64,000 nt of DNA from Treponema sp. (GCA_024402535.1 JAKSTN010000005.1:1-64000), one strand, 5' to 3'. Shown: positions 1 to 6,975, counted from the stretch's first letter. Translations and numbers: made by a program. Notes: generated by a model not told the origin, from the letters alone.

Positions 1-890
1 AATTCGTAGTTGCAAAAGACGGAAAACCAGTTGGACCAATCGTTGACGGCGACTCTGTAATCTTCTTCAACTTCCGTGGGGACAGATCCCTCGAAATCAC
101 AGCAGCATTCGAAGAAGACAACTTCCCACACTTCGACCGCGTACGCCGCCCAGCAGTAGAATACGCAGGTATGATGGAATACGATGGCGATAACCACAAG
201 CCAGCTCAGTTCCTTGTAAACCCACCAAGCATTGACCGCACAATGGGTGAATACCTTACAAAATCTGGTGTACATTTAATGGCAATTTCTGAAACACAGA
301 AATACGGTCACGTAACATACTTCTTCAACGGTAACCGCCCAGGTGAATTCGACAAGAACTTGGAAACATACGTTGAAGTTCCATCTGATGTTGTTCCATT
401 CGAACAGCGCCCATGGATGAAATGTGCTGAAATCACAGACAAAGTAATTGAAGCAATCGAATCTGGAAAATATGATCACATCCGTTTGAACTATCCTAAC
501 GGTGATATGGTTGGACACACTGGTGTATTCAACGCTGTTTGCTGTTCTATGGAAGGTATGGATCTTCAGCTTGGTCGTCTTAAGGCTGCTATTGAAAAGG
601 CAGGTGGTATCCTCTGTCTTACAGCTGACCACGGAAACTCTGATGATATGTACGAACACAAAAAAGACGGTTCAGTTGCAAAAGATGCTAATGGCGAACC
701 AAAACCAAAGACATCTCACTCATTGAACCCAGTTCCAGGTATTATTTATGACCCTGAATATAAAGGTGAATATGAACTTGAATTGAACTCAGGTTTGGGA
801 ATCTCTTCTTGGCCTTCAACATTGATGAATCTTATGGGGTTTGTAGAACCATCTGATTACGATAAATCAATGATCAACTGGAAGAAGTAA
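1..890 (+). CDS. gpmI: 2,3-bisphosphoglycerate-independent phosphoglycerate mutase, 3' part
   Basis: Interconverts 3- and 2-phosphoglycerate in cytoplasmic glycolysis using two Mn ions. The gene enters from the left edge (first full codon at 3), leaving 295 C-terminal residues; the family is about 510-550 aa. Visible family signatures are GDSVIFFNFRGDR near the start of the fragment, DHIRLNYPNGDMVGHTG, and the metal-binding LTADHGNSDDM followed by KTSHSLNPVP. The C-terminus reads YDKSMINWKK then TAA at 888-890. The same terminal peptide is echoed twice in the downstream gap (1053-1082 and 1155-1169) with different codons, described under findings. Identification is secure; the N-terminal half is not in the window. 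Confidence 0.96.
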   Translation, partial: FVVAKDGKPVGPIVDGDSVIFFNFRGDRSLEITAAFEEDNFPHFDRVRRPAVEYAGMMEYDGDNHKPAQFLVNPPSIDRTMGEYLTKSGVHLMAISETQKYGHVTYFFNGNRPGEFDKNLETYVEVPSDVVPFEQRPWMKCAEITDKVIEAIESGKYDHIRLNYPNGDMVGHTGVFNAVCCSMEGMDLQLGRLKAAIEKAGGILCLTADHGNSDDMYEHKKDGSVAKDANGEPKPKTSHSLNPVPGIIYDPEYKGEYELELNSGLGISSWPSTLMNLMGFVEPSDYDKSMINWKK

Positions 891-898
891 TTTTTTTG

Positions 899-945
899 CG
901 AGTTTTGGCTTGACCAAAACTCGGTAAGCACGCTTGCGTGCGACG
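899..945. repeat. hairpin repeat element, family member 1 (after gpmI)
   Basis: A perfect 10-bp stem (CGAGTTTTGG 899-908 with CCAAAACTCG 914-923) is followed by GTAAGCA, a second stem (GCACGC 928-933 / GCGTGC 936-941) and GACG. The same order of parts occurs after potD at 6815-6900 with different stem sequences but the same flanks. The first stem may also serve as part of the gpmI transcript end, although the T-run lies before it, not after it. Confidence 0.7.
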
Positions 946-965
946 ATTTGTGCCACCTACTGATT

Positions 966-992
966 GAGGGTGTATGCTTGGCAGACACCCTC
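966..992. repeat. inverted repeat in the gpmI downstream gap
   Basis: GAGGGTGT (966-973) pairs with ACACCCTC (985-992) around an 11-nt loop. It lies between the first hairpin element and the GTCAAG-type repeat pair and has no T-run, so it is not a simple terminator. Confidence 0.55.
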
Positions 993-1002
993 AAAACGGA
1001 CG

Positions 1003-1044
1003 AGTCAAGGCTTTAAGTGAGCCGAAGGCGAACGTGCCTTGACC
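1003..1044. repeat. GTCAAG-type hairpin repeat, copy 1
   Basis: Outer stem GTCAAGGC (1004-1011) / GCCTTGAC (1036-1043); inner stem GCC-GAA-GGC at 1021-1029 with a GAA triloop. A related copy lies at 1108-1149, and the two differ by paired (compensatory) changes in the outer stem and in the inner-stem length. It sits directly 5' of the second copy of the gpmI terminal codons. Confidence 0.7.
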
Positions 1045-1052
1045 GTACGTAC

Positions 1053-1082
1053 TATGATAAGAGTATGATCAACCTCAAATAA
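1053..1082 (+). pseudogene. second copy of the gpmI 3' end (YDKSMINLK-stop)
   Basis: Codons TAT GAT AAG AGT ATG ATC AAC CTC AAA TAA read YDKSMINLK-stop; the real gene end at 858-890 reads YDKSMINWKK-stop. Seven residues in a row are identical although Tyr, Lys and Ser use different codons; Ser is TCA in the gene and AGT here. No start codon or RBS serves this fragment, so it is a 3' remnant and not a gene. The 3' half (1070-1078) also pairs with 1091-1099. Confidence 0.75.
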
Positions 1083-1107
1083 TTTATTAGTTGAGGTTGA
1101 AACGGCT

Positions 1108-1149
1108 GAGTCAAGACCTTGAGTGAGCGAAGCGAACGTGTCTTGACCA
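1108..1149. repeat. GTCAAG-type hairpin repeat, copy 2
   Basis: Outer stem GTCAAGAC (1110-1117) / GTCTTGAC (1140-1147), inner mini-hairpin GCGAAGC at 1127-1133. It is related to 1003-1044 and is immediately followed by the third short copy of the gpmI end. Confidence 0.7.
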
Positions 1150-1154
1150 GACGT

Positions 1155-1169
1155 ATTAACTTGAAATAA
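1155..1169 (+). pseudogene. possible third copy of the gpmI 3' end (INLK-stop)
   Basis: ATT AAC TTG AAA TAA reads INLK-stop, matching the end of the second copy (ATC AAC CTC AAA TAA) with synonymous changes only. At four residues plus a stop it is too short to be convincing alone; its position right after a second hairpin repeat supports it. Confidence 0.45.
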
Positions 1170-1171
1170 AC

Positions 1172-1191
1172 CGCAGATAAACGCAGATAAA
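1172..1191. repeat. tandem 10-bp direct repeat
   Basis: CGCAGATAAA occurs twice back to back (1172-1181 and 1182-1191) just before the terminator of the convergent gene pair. Function unknown. Confidence 0.8.
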
Positions 1192-1202
1192 ATTATTTGC
1201 TA

Positions 1203-1242
1203 AAAAGGCACCCGGCTTCTAATGTGGTCGGGTGTTTTTTTT
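1203..1242. terminator. bidirectional intrinsic terminator
   Basis: Stem CACCCG (1209-1214) / CGGGTG (1229-1234), A-run on the left (1202-1206) and T-run on the right (1235-1242). It can end transcripts from gpmI on the plus strand and from the nitroreductase on the minus strand. Confidence 0.8.
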
Positions 1243-2008
1243 AACTTTGAATAACTTTAGCGTTATTTCTATGACTTGTTCTGTGATATTTTACTGCTGG
1301 ATGTCCTATAACTAAAGTTGTAACGGCTTTTGTCTTTTTATTAATACCAATTGTTTTCTTTATTTTACGGCTTATATTAAAGCAGGTTGTGAAAAATCCG
1401 CTGAACAAAACGCCAAGTCCATTTGCTTCGGCCATAAATGCCATATTCTGTGCGGCAAGGGAAGTACTAACCTTATCTTTTCCAAGTATTACAATAACTA
1501 GCGGTGCTTTTTTAAAGAAAAAATCATCATCGATTTTCATGGATTTTAATTGGGGAATAATCTTTTTGCCTGCGGATAAAACTTTTCTGAACATTTTGAC
1601 TGCAATTTCTTCACAGGCTTTTTTCTTGCTTTGAAGAATAATATAACTTGTTCCCTGTGCATTTGTTCCCGTCGGAGCAAGGCGGCCTGCTTCGATTATC
1701 ATATCGACAATTTTCTGGTCTACTGGTTCTGGTGTAAATTGACGGATTGTTCTACGGGTCTTAATGGCTGAAAGAAGTTCCTGTGGATTCAATCTGGTCT
1801 GCTCAGTAAATTCTTCAACTTCATCCTCATAGCCGGTTAAAGTAACGGCTCCATTTGGACAGATAGCTTCGCAATGTCCGCATTTTATACAGGAAAGCCC
1901 TGCTGGAACTGCTTTGTTATCAAGTAAAGAAATATCAAATCCAACACAATCTTTTACACAAAGACCACATCCTATACATTTTTCTGAATCAATGATTACC
2001 TTGTTCAT
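1241..2008 (-). CDS. ferredoxin-nitroreductase fusion (4Fe-4S + nitroreductase)
   Basis: Predicted cytoplasmic flavoprotein of 255 aa. The N-terminal part carries two 4Fe-4S motifs (CIGCGLCVKDC and CIKCGHCEAICP), followed by a nitroreductase-family FMN domain (from about residue 80: TRRTIRQF, then APTGTNAQ). Electrons probably pass from ferredoxin clusters to FMN; the substrate is unknown. An in-frame extension to 2068 exists, but the ATG at 2006-2008 has a well-spaced AGGAGA upstream, so I start there. It converges on gpmI and is monocistronic. The fold is clear; the physiological role is not. Confidence 0.88.
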   Translation of the reverse strand: MNKVIIDSEKCIGCGLCVKDCVGFDISLLDNKAVPAGLSCIKCGHCEAICPNGAVTLTGYEDEVEEFTEQTRLNPQELLSAIKTRRTIRQFTPEPVDQKIVDMIIEAGRLAPTGTNAQGTSYIILQSKKKACEEIAVKMFRKVLSAGKKIIPQLKSMKIDDDFFFKKAPLVIVILGKDKVSTSLAAQNMAFMAEANGLGVLFSGFFTTCFNISRKIKKTIGINKKTKAVTTLVIGHPAVKYHRTSHRNNAKVIQS

Positions 2009-2215
2009 TTTATCTGTCTCCTGTTTATATTTAAATAAACTGACCGATTTTGCCTTTATTTGCAACACCTTTTTCTGACATTTTTGTATTTCCGGTAATC
2101 CAACTGGTTATTATTTCTTATGGTGACTTCTGAAAAAAACGGAGGTATACTTTATTAAATAGTCAGAATTATTGAGAAAAATTTGAAAGGGGAAAATCAG
2201 CAAGGAGAATGTACT

Positions 2216-2848
2216 ATGGGAAAAATTATGGAAGCACTTTTCTGCGTTTTTTATTTGATTTTCACAATGATTATTGGAATTAAAATCGTCCTTAAAAATA
2301 AGGGAAATAAGGAACTTACTCTTTTTGGAATTATGGCAATTGTATTGGTTAGTGGAGATTCCTTTCATTTAGTGCCAAGAATTTTCGCGGCAATAAATCA
2401 GAGCGGTGATTATACTTTCTGGCTTGGTACTGGAAAACTCATTACTTCCATCACTATGACTTTTTTTTACCTTCTTATGTATTTTATTTTCGAAATCCGC
2501 TACCAGAAAAAGAATCCTGCATTGGGGACTGTAATGTGTGTCCTGGCGCTTACAAGAATTGCTTTGTGCCTTTTCCCTCAGAATGACTGGACTGGAGCTG
2601 CACCTGTAATCTGGGGTGTTTACAGAAATATTCCGTTTACAATTATGGGCCTGATTATGATTGTGCTTTATTTTATGGAAAGAAAAGATTCTGCATTCCG
2701 CTGGATGTGGCTTGCAATCACCCTTAGTTTTGCTTTCTATCTTCCGGTAGTCCTTTGGGCCGATGTTCATCCAATGATTGGAATGTTGATGCTGCCTAAA
2801 ACCTGTATGTATATCTGGATTGTGATGATGGGGTATAAAGCAATTTAG
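2216..2848 (+). CDS. conserved polytopic membrane protein, function unknown
   Basis: 210 aa with about seven hydrophobic helices spread over the whole length, so an inner-membrane protein. I do not recognise a named family. Fixed-looking features are a GDSFHLVPR segment in the second/third helix region and WADVHP near the C-terminus; charged or polar residues inside membrane segments suggest a ligand or ion site, but this is inference. An upstream in-frame TTG-type start at 2183 is less likely than ATG 2216, which has AAGGAG nine bases upstream. A small charged ORF follows after 15 bp, so the two are probably cotranscribed. Confidence 0.75.
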   Translation: MGKIMEALFCVFYLIFTMIIGIKIVLKNKGNKELTLFGIMAIVLVSGDSFHLVPRIFAAINQSGDYTFWLGTGKLITSITMTFFYLLMYFIFEIRYQKKNPALGTVMCVLALTRIALCLFPQNDWTGAAPVIWGVYRNIPFTIMGLIMIVLYFMERKDSAFRWMWLAITLSFAFYLPVVLWADVHPMIGMLMLPKTCMYIWIVMMGYKAI

Positions 2849-2863
2849 TGGGGTGGAAATAAA

Positions 2864-3181
2864 ATGGGTGTATTTGAAAAACGTGAATTACAAAAACAGA
2901 GTTTCTTTCAGCGTTTGTTGAAAAAGCAGCCGAAGGAAAACTTTATAATTGAACTTGAAAATCTGCTTTCTGAAAACGAAGAAGATTTAACTAGAATAGA
3001 CCTATTTAAAGTTTCTGCCCTTACGCTCTCTTATAAAGTTCGGATGGAAACATCTTTTGAAAATGAGCGGAAAGAATTGGTTGCAAAATATAAAAGGAAT
3101 TTGGAATCTGAAGAAAGTGTTTCCGAGGAAGAAAAAAACAGACTTTTGTATTTGAAATCGCTTCTTTGTCTTCCGGAATAA
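2864..3181 (+). CDS. small charged hypothetical protein
   Basis: 105 aa, rich in Glu, Lys and Leu, with no membrane segment or signal peptide. Most of it is predicted helical (ELENLLSENEEDLTRIDLF; later ESEESVSEEEKNRLLYL), so it is probably a cytoplasmic helical protein. No family recognised. It starts 15 bp after the membrane protein at 2216-2848 behind a weak GGTGG site and is likely translated from the same mRNA. Coding status rests on the good start context and spacing. Confidence 0.6.
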   Translation: MGVFEKRELQKQSFFQRLLKKQPKENFIIELENLLSENEEDLTRIDLFKVSALTLSYKVRMETSFENERKELVAKYKRNLESEESVSEEEKNRLLYLKSLLCLPE

Positions 3182-3274
3182 AACTGGCAGCGTGCAGTAT
3201 CCGCCGTACCCTAAGAAAAATCCCTTATTTAACAAAAACATGAAAAAAAAAGTGGTGAGTTAGCAAATTATGGA

Positions 3275-3297
3275 TTAAAATATGTTAAACGTTTAAC
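3275..3297 (+). promoter_or_regulatory. probable LacI-type operator overlapping a promoter
   Basis: GTTAAACGTTTAAC at 3284-3297 is a perfect 14-bp palindrome with central CG, the usual form of LacI/CcpA-family operators. A TAAAAT element at 3276-3281 could be the -10 box, which would put the operator on the start site of the binding-protein gene. A related AAACGTTT core occurs before the GH94 gene at 17343-17350. The regulator is not in the window. Confidence 0.6.
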
Positions 3298-3336
3298 CGA
3301 ATCATCATTGTTTTTGAAAAAAATAGGAGGAAAATA

Positions 3337-4746
3337 ATGATTACAACAAAAAAAATTGTTGCTGCAGGTATGGCAACACTTATGGTTTGTTCAGCACTTT
3401 CTGCAAAACCAAAATTGAGCAAGGATGAAAAAGCTCTGTCAAAACAGCTTGAAGCTCAGTTCAAAAAGGCAGGATATAAACTTCAGAAAGATGCCAAAGG
3501 AAAAGTTTGGGACTTTGAAGGAATGAGTGTTCAGGTTGCAGACTGGTGGTCACCAGCTGACGGTCTTCAGGGACAGACAGCAAATTCACCAATGGAAGAA
3601 GATGGAAAGAAATTCCGTCAGTATGGAATGCTGTCATACAATTACAACTGTGATCAGTATGGTATTGGTGGTTGGGGTTCACATCCACAGACAGTTGCTA
3701 ACTTCTGTACAACTGGTGGTGATGAAAACTATGTATTCATTATCGATGGCCGTTCAATTTCTGCCGGTATGAAGGCAAATCTTTTCTACGATCTGTCTAC
3801 AGTAAAATCAGTTGACTGGTCTAACAAAAAGTGGGATAAAGCAGTTCGCGAAAAGATGACAAAGGGAAGTTCTTTCTACGCTTGTCGTCCAATCGATCCA
3901 GAACCAAAGGGTGGTGTTTTCTTCAACAAACGTCTTCTTAAAGAAGCAGGTATCAACCCAGAATCAATTTATGATATGCAGGCTGCTGGTACATGGACAT
4001 GGGAAGAATTCGAAAAAATGCTGAAAGCTACAACTCGTGATATTGATAACGACGGTGTAATGGATACATTCGGTATGGCTAACCTTTCAACAGAATTCTG
4101 TCACCTGGCTCTTATGACAAACGGTACAGCATGGATTGGAAAAGATGCAAACGGAAAATTCTACTCAATGTGTGGCGATGACAAAACTGTTGAAGCTATG
4201 AACTGGGTAACAAAAATGGTTCAGAACTATGAAAAACCACAGCCAGAAGGATCTAACTGGGACTGGATGTATGCTGCATTCATCAACGGTGAAGTTGCTT
4301 TCCAGGCTGACCATGAATACCGTGTAGGTAACATCGCTGACATGCGCGATGACTGGGGATTCGTATGTTTCCCACTGGGACCAAACGGTGACAAAGTTTA
4401 CAAAACACTTCATGATGACAACGTATATGTAATTCCAGGCTGCTACGACAAAGACCGCGCTGAAAAAATCGCAAAGATCTTTGACCTGTGGTCAGATCCA
4501 ACACCAGGATACGGTGATGATGCATGGAAAGAAGATTATTACCCACGTTTCCGTGATGAACGTGCTGTAGATGAAACACTCCAGCTCATGAGAGACAATG
4601 GTATTGCACGTTACGATACAATGATTTCAGGTCTGAACCTTGGAAACATCGTATGGAGCGTTTACCCTGGATACAAAACAATGCAGGAAGCTGTAGAAGA
4701 AACAGCTAACTCATTCCAGGCTCTTATTGATGAAGCTAACCGCTAA
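3337..4746 (+). CDS. ABC sugar-binding protein (extracellular solute-binding family 1), orphan
   Basis: 469 aa with a signal peptide (MITTKKIVAAGMATLMVCSA, cleavage near ALSAKP), hence periplasmic. The mature part has the family-1 carbohydrate-binding layout: GGVFFNKRLLKEAGI in the middle, a TWTWEEFEKMLK segment, and a C-terminal QALIDEANR helix. It should capture a sugar or oligosaccharide for an ABC importer. No permease or ATPase gene is adjacent, so it must use a transporter encoded elsewhere. The start is supported by TAGGAGG upstream. A palindromic operator at 3284-3297 suggests substrate-controlled expression. It is followed by a bidirectional terminator shared with sfsA. Confidence 0.88.
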   Translation: MITTKKIVAAGMATLMVCSALSAKPKLSKDEKALSKQLEAQFKKAGYKLQKDAKGKVWDFEGMSVQVADWWSPADGLQGQTANSPMEEDGKKFRQYGMLSYNYNCDQYGIGGWGSHPQTVANFCTTGGDENYVFIIDGRSISAGMKANLFYDLSTVKSVDWSNKKWDKAVREKMTKGSSFYACRPIDPEPKGGVFFNKRLLKEAGINPESIYDMQAAGTWTWEEFEKMLKATTRDIDNDGVMDTFGMANLSTEFCHLALMTNGTAWIGKDANGKFYSMCGDDKTVEAMNWVTKMVQNYEKPQPEGSNWDWMYAAFINGEVAFQADHEYRVGNIADMRDDWGFVCFPLGPNGDKVYKTLHDDNVYVIPGCYDKDRAEKIAKIFDLWSDPTPGYGDDAWKEDYYPRFRDERAVDETLQLMRDNGIARYDTMISGLNLGNIVWSVYPGYKTMQEAVEETANSFQALIDEANR

Positions 4747-4764
4747 TCTTGAAATGAGATAAAA

Positions 4765-4796
4765 CAAAAGCCTGTTCCGGATGGAACAGGCTTTTG
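4765..4796. terminator. bidirectional terminator between the binding protein and sfsA
   Basis: A perfect 14-bp stem (CAAAAGCCTGTTCC 4765-4778 / GGAACAGGCTTTTG 4783-4796) with a 4-nt loop and A/T runs on both arms. It serves the convergent genes on either side. Confidence 0.88.
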
Positions 4797-4808
4797 TGCT
4801 TTAACGGC

Positions 4809-5519
4809 TTAAATCTGTTTTATAACAAGTTCATCTTCTTTTACATCACACTGAAGGTAAAGAATCTGAACTCCGGCTGCTTTTGCTGCTTCCAGGGCTT
4901 CTCCAAATGCAGGATGGGTTTCTATGTTTGGAAGAACTATACTGACGCCTGGAATCTGAATAACAAAAGCAAGCATTGCGTTATAACCGTTTTGGGCCGC
5001 AGCTGCCAGTTCATGAAGATGTTTTACTCCACGTTGTGTAGGGGCGTCCGGGAAGAAGCCTGTTCCGTTCTTTTCCAGTGTACAGCCTTTTACTTCCATT
5101 AAAAACTTTTGAACTCTATTGTCAATTTCTTTTTCCATGTAAAAATCCACACGGGAATTTCCAAAAGTGAACTCAGGTTTTATAAAAGTATAGGATTGCT
5201 CTGCCGGTAAGCCCTGCAGCCATTCCAGTACCACTTTGTTCGGGGCCTGGCTGTCCATGTTGATTAAAAGAGGGCTGTTTTCATGGCCGTCTGTAATTTT
5301 ATAAACCGCAATTAAATCAAACTTTGTTTTCCGGTTTTCAGCACCTGGACGATTTCTGAAATCTTCCAGAATTACAGTACAGCCTTGAACCAGAAGTTCT
5401 CTGCAGCGGCCGGTGTTTTTTACGTGAACAGTTTCAACAATGCCTTCAATTTCCACATGTGCAATAAAGCGGTTAGGACGGTCAATAAAAATGCCTGAAA
5501 CTGTTTTTTCGTACTTCAT
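4809..5519 (-). CDS. sfsA: SfsA family protein (sugar fermentation stimulation homologue)
   Basis: 236 aa, the usual family length. Conserved SfsA segments are VKNTGRCRELL near residue 33, DSQAPNKVVLEWL, EVKGCTLEKNG, and FPDAPTQRGVKHLHEL. The family has an OB-like N-terminal domain and a nuclease-like core; the E. coli protein binds DNA non-specifically and affects maltose use, but the biochemical activity is not firmly established. It is monocistronic, convergent with the binding-protein gene and divergent from potD. Confidence 0.93.
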   Translation of the reverse strand: MKYEKTVSGIFIDRPNRFIAHVEIEGIVETVHVKNTGRCRELLVQGCTVILEDFRNRPGAENRKTKFDLIAVYKITDGHENSPLLINMDSQAPNKVVLEWLQGLPAEQSYTFIKPEFTFGNSRVDFYMEKEIDNRVQKFLMEVKGCTLEKNGTGFFPDAPTQRGVKHLHELAAAAQNGYNAMLAFVIQIPGVSIVLPNIETHPAFGEALEAAKAAGVQILYLQCDVKEDELVIKQI

Positions 5520-5602
5520 GGAATGATTATAGCACTTTTGGCAAATCGATAATATTAAGATAAATCTCTAAAATTCTTATAGTCCTGCACCTTATTTTTC
5601 TA

Positions 5603-5757
5603 TATACTGTAATCTCATTTCGTCGCTTCGGGCAGAATTCCCATGGCGGGAGAAAATGAAAGGTCTTCGTATGAGGGCTTAACACTAATTTTTTACTGAA
5701 CAGATTTTTCTCACAATAAAAAAACTGTTCTGCAGGGATAAACTCCTGAAGGATATT
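5603..5757 (+). promoter_or_regulatory. potD promoter and structured 5' leader
   Basis: A TATACT box at 5603-5608 would start RNA near 5615, leaving about 145 nt before the ATG. CTCAT near the 5' end can pair with ATGAG near 5671, enclosing smaller stems. A second hairpin GAACAG (5698-5703) / CTGTTC (5725-5730), extended by a T5/A6 pairing, lies just before the GAAGGA ribosome site. I could not match it to a riboswitch consensus I know. Confidence 0.4.
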
Positions 5758-5760
5758 GAA

Positions 5761-6804
5761 ATGAAAAAATTCAATGTCGTTGTTCTTTCAACAATCTTAT
5801 TGGCAGTGGGACTTCTTACATCATGTGGAGAAAAAAAAGAAGTTCTCAGCATCTACAACTGGACTTATTACACACCAGATTCACTTCTGCGCAAATTCGA
5901 AAAAGAATATAACTGTGTAATCAAGTGCGACTTCTTCGACTCGAACGAAGTAATGTATTCAAAATTGAAGGCCGGTGCAAAAGGCTACGACCTTACAATC
6001 CCTTCTTCAGACTACGTTTCAATTATGATGAATCAGGGCATGCTGGAAAAAATCGATCTTTCGAAATTTCCTAATGCTAAATATATAAATCCTGACTGTC
6101 TTGAAAAAGCAAAGGGCTATGACCCTGACATGACATGGTGTGTCCCATACTGTGTTGCTGCAAACGGTATTGCCGTAAACAAGACAAAAGTAACAGACTA
6201 TCCACGTTCTTATGACATTTTCGAAATGCCTGAATTCCGCGGACATATGACAATGATGGACGATATGCGTCTTTCAATCGGTTCGGCTCTCATGTATCTG
6301 GGGTACTCACTTAATACTCATGAAGAATCAGAAATCCGCGAAGCAGGTGAATACCTTAAAACTCACTGGCTTCCAAATCTTCTGAAATTCGATGCAGAAA
6401 GTTTTGGTAAAAACTTTGCTTCAGGTAACTACTGGGTTTGTGACGGATATGCGGAAAATATTTTCGGTGAAGTTCCGGAAGATAAACAGGAAGAAACAAT
6501 CGACTTCTTTGTTCCAGAAACAGGAAGCGGTGCTTACCAGGATTCAATTGTTATCCTTAAGGGAACAAAACATTACGATCTGGCAATGAAGTTCATCAAC
6601 TTCAGCCATGATCCTGAAAACTATGCAGAATTCCTGGACGCCCTGAAGTTCCCTCCATACGTAAATACAGCTGCAGCACAGTACACAAAAAAGAAGCCTA
6701 TGTATCCACCAGAGCTTCTGGACCGTGTTGAACTTAAAATGGATGTAGGTGAAGACCTGCAGAAATACAACGTCGTGTGGGAAGAAATAAGGTTTGGGTT
6801 ATAG
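5761..6804 (+). CDS. potD: spermidine/putrescine-binding lipoprotein PotD
   Basis: 347 aa lipoprotein with signal peptide and lipobox ending LLTSC (Cys22), so tethered in the periplasm. The body follows PotD: LSIYNWTYYTPDSLL at the N-terminus of the mature protein, KLKAGAKGYDLTIPS, WCVPYCVAANGIAVN, and CDGYAENIFGEVPE. It should bind a polyamine for an ABC importer. No potABC genes are adjacent. The end codes EEIRFGL then TAG; the last codons are unusual for the gene (ATA AGG TTT GGG) and the same peptide is encoded again at 6902-6925 in its more typical codons (ATC CGT TTC GGA). This suggests the 3' tip was exchanged. Confidence 0.92.
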   Translation: MKKFNVVVLSTILLAVGLLTSCGEKKEVLSIYNWTYYTPDSLLRKFEKEYNCVIKCDFFDSNEVMYSKLKAGAKGYDLTIPSSDYVSIMMNQGMLEKIDLSKFPNAKYINPDCLEKAKGYDPDMTWCVPYCVAANGIAVNKTKVTDYPRSYDIFEMPEFRGHMTMMDDMRLSIGSALMYLGYSLNTHEESEIREAGEYLKTHWLPNLLKFDAESFGKNFASGNYWVCDGYAENIFGEVPEDKQEETIDFFVPETGSGAYQDSIVILKGTKHYDLAMKFINFSHDPENYAEFLDALKFPPYVNTAAAQYTKKKPMYPPELLDRVELKMDVGEDLQKYNVVWEEIRFGL

Positions 6805-6814
6805 ACGATAATCT

Positions 6815-6900
6815 CGAGTTTTGCTGGTTTTTGCGAAGCAAAAATGGGAGCCTGTTGCGACCAAAGCAAAACTCGCTAAGCAAACCGAAGGTTTGCGACG
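6815..6900. repeat. hairpin repeat element, family member 2 (after potD)
   Basis: An outer stem CGAGTTTTGC (6815-6824) / GCAAAACTCG (6866-6875) encloses TTTTTGC-GAA-GCAAAAA (6828-6844, containing the mini-hairpin GCGAAGC). It is followed by CTAAGCA, a further stem GCAAACC-GAA-GGTTTGC (6880-6896) and GACG. It shares its plan with 899-945 downstream of gpmI. It separates the two copies of the potD terminal codons. Confidence 0.75.
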
Positions 6901-6901
6901 G

Positions 6902-6925
6902 GAAGAAATCCGTTTCGGATTATAG
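6902..6925 (+). pseudogene. second copy of the potD 3' end (EEIRFGL-stop)
   Basis: GAA GAA ATC CGT TTC GGA TTA TAG reads EEIRFGL-stop, identical in protein to 6781-6804. The two 24-nt stretches differ at five positions and every difference is synonymous. There is no start codon, so this is a gene remnant displaced by the 97-bp insertion in front of it. Confidence 0.8.
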
Positions 6926-6932
6926 AAATTTC

Positions 6933-6958
6933 GTCATGCTGAATTTATTTCAGCATCT
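6933..6958. repeat. dispersed palindromic repeat, half element
   Basis: A 26-bp palindrome with arms AGATGCTGAA/TTCAGCATct type (GTCATGCTGAA ... TTCAGCATCT). An exact inverted copy is present at 35698-35723, inside a larger composite repeat downstream of pyrB. Confidence 0.85.
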
Positions 6959-6975
6959 GACAGATTCAAATGTAT

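Noticed and set aside
890..1200. Integron attC sites
   Set aside because: No cassette ORFs, no integrase and no recognisable core-site pairs; the hairpins fit a dispersed repeat better.
4794..5102. 102-codon plus-strand ORF opposite sfsA
   Set aside because: Shadow of sfsA; starts inside the terminator and shows no protein-like features.
5615..5757. Known riboswitch (glutamine, ZTP, TPP, guanidine or c-di-GMP class) before potD
   Set aside because: Conserved core sequences of these classes that I can recall are not present; only generic stems are seen.
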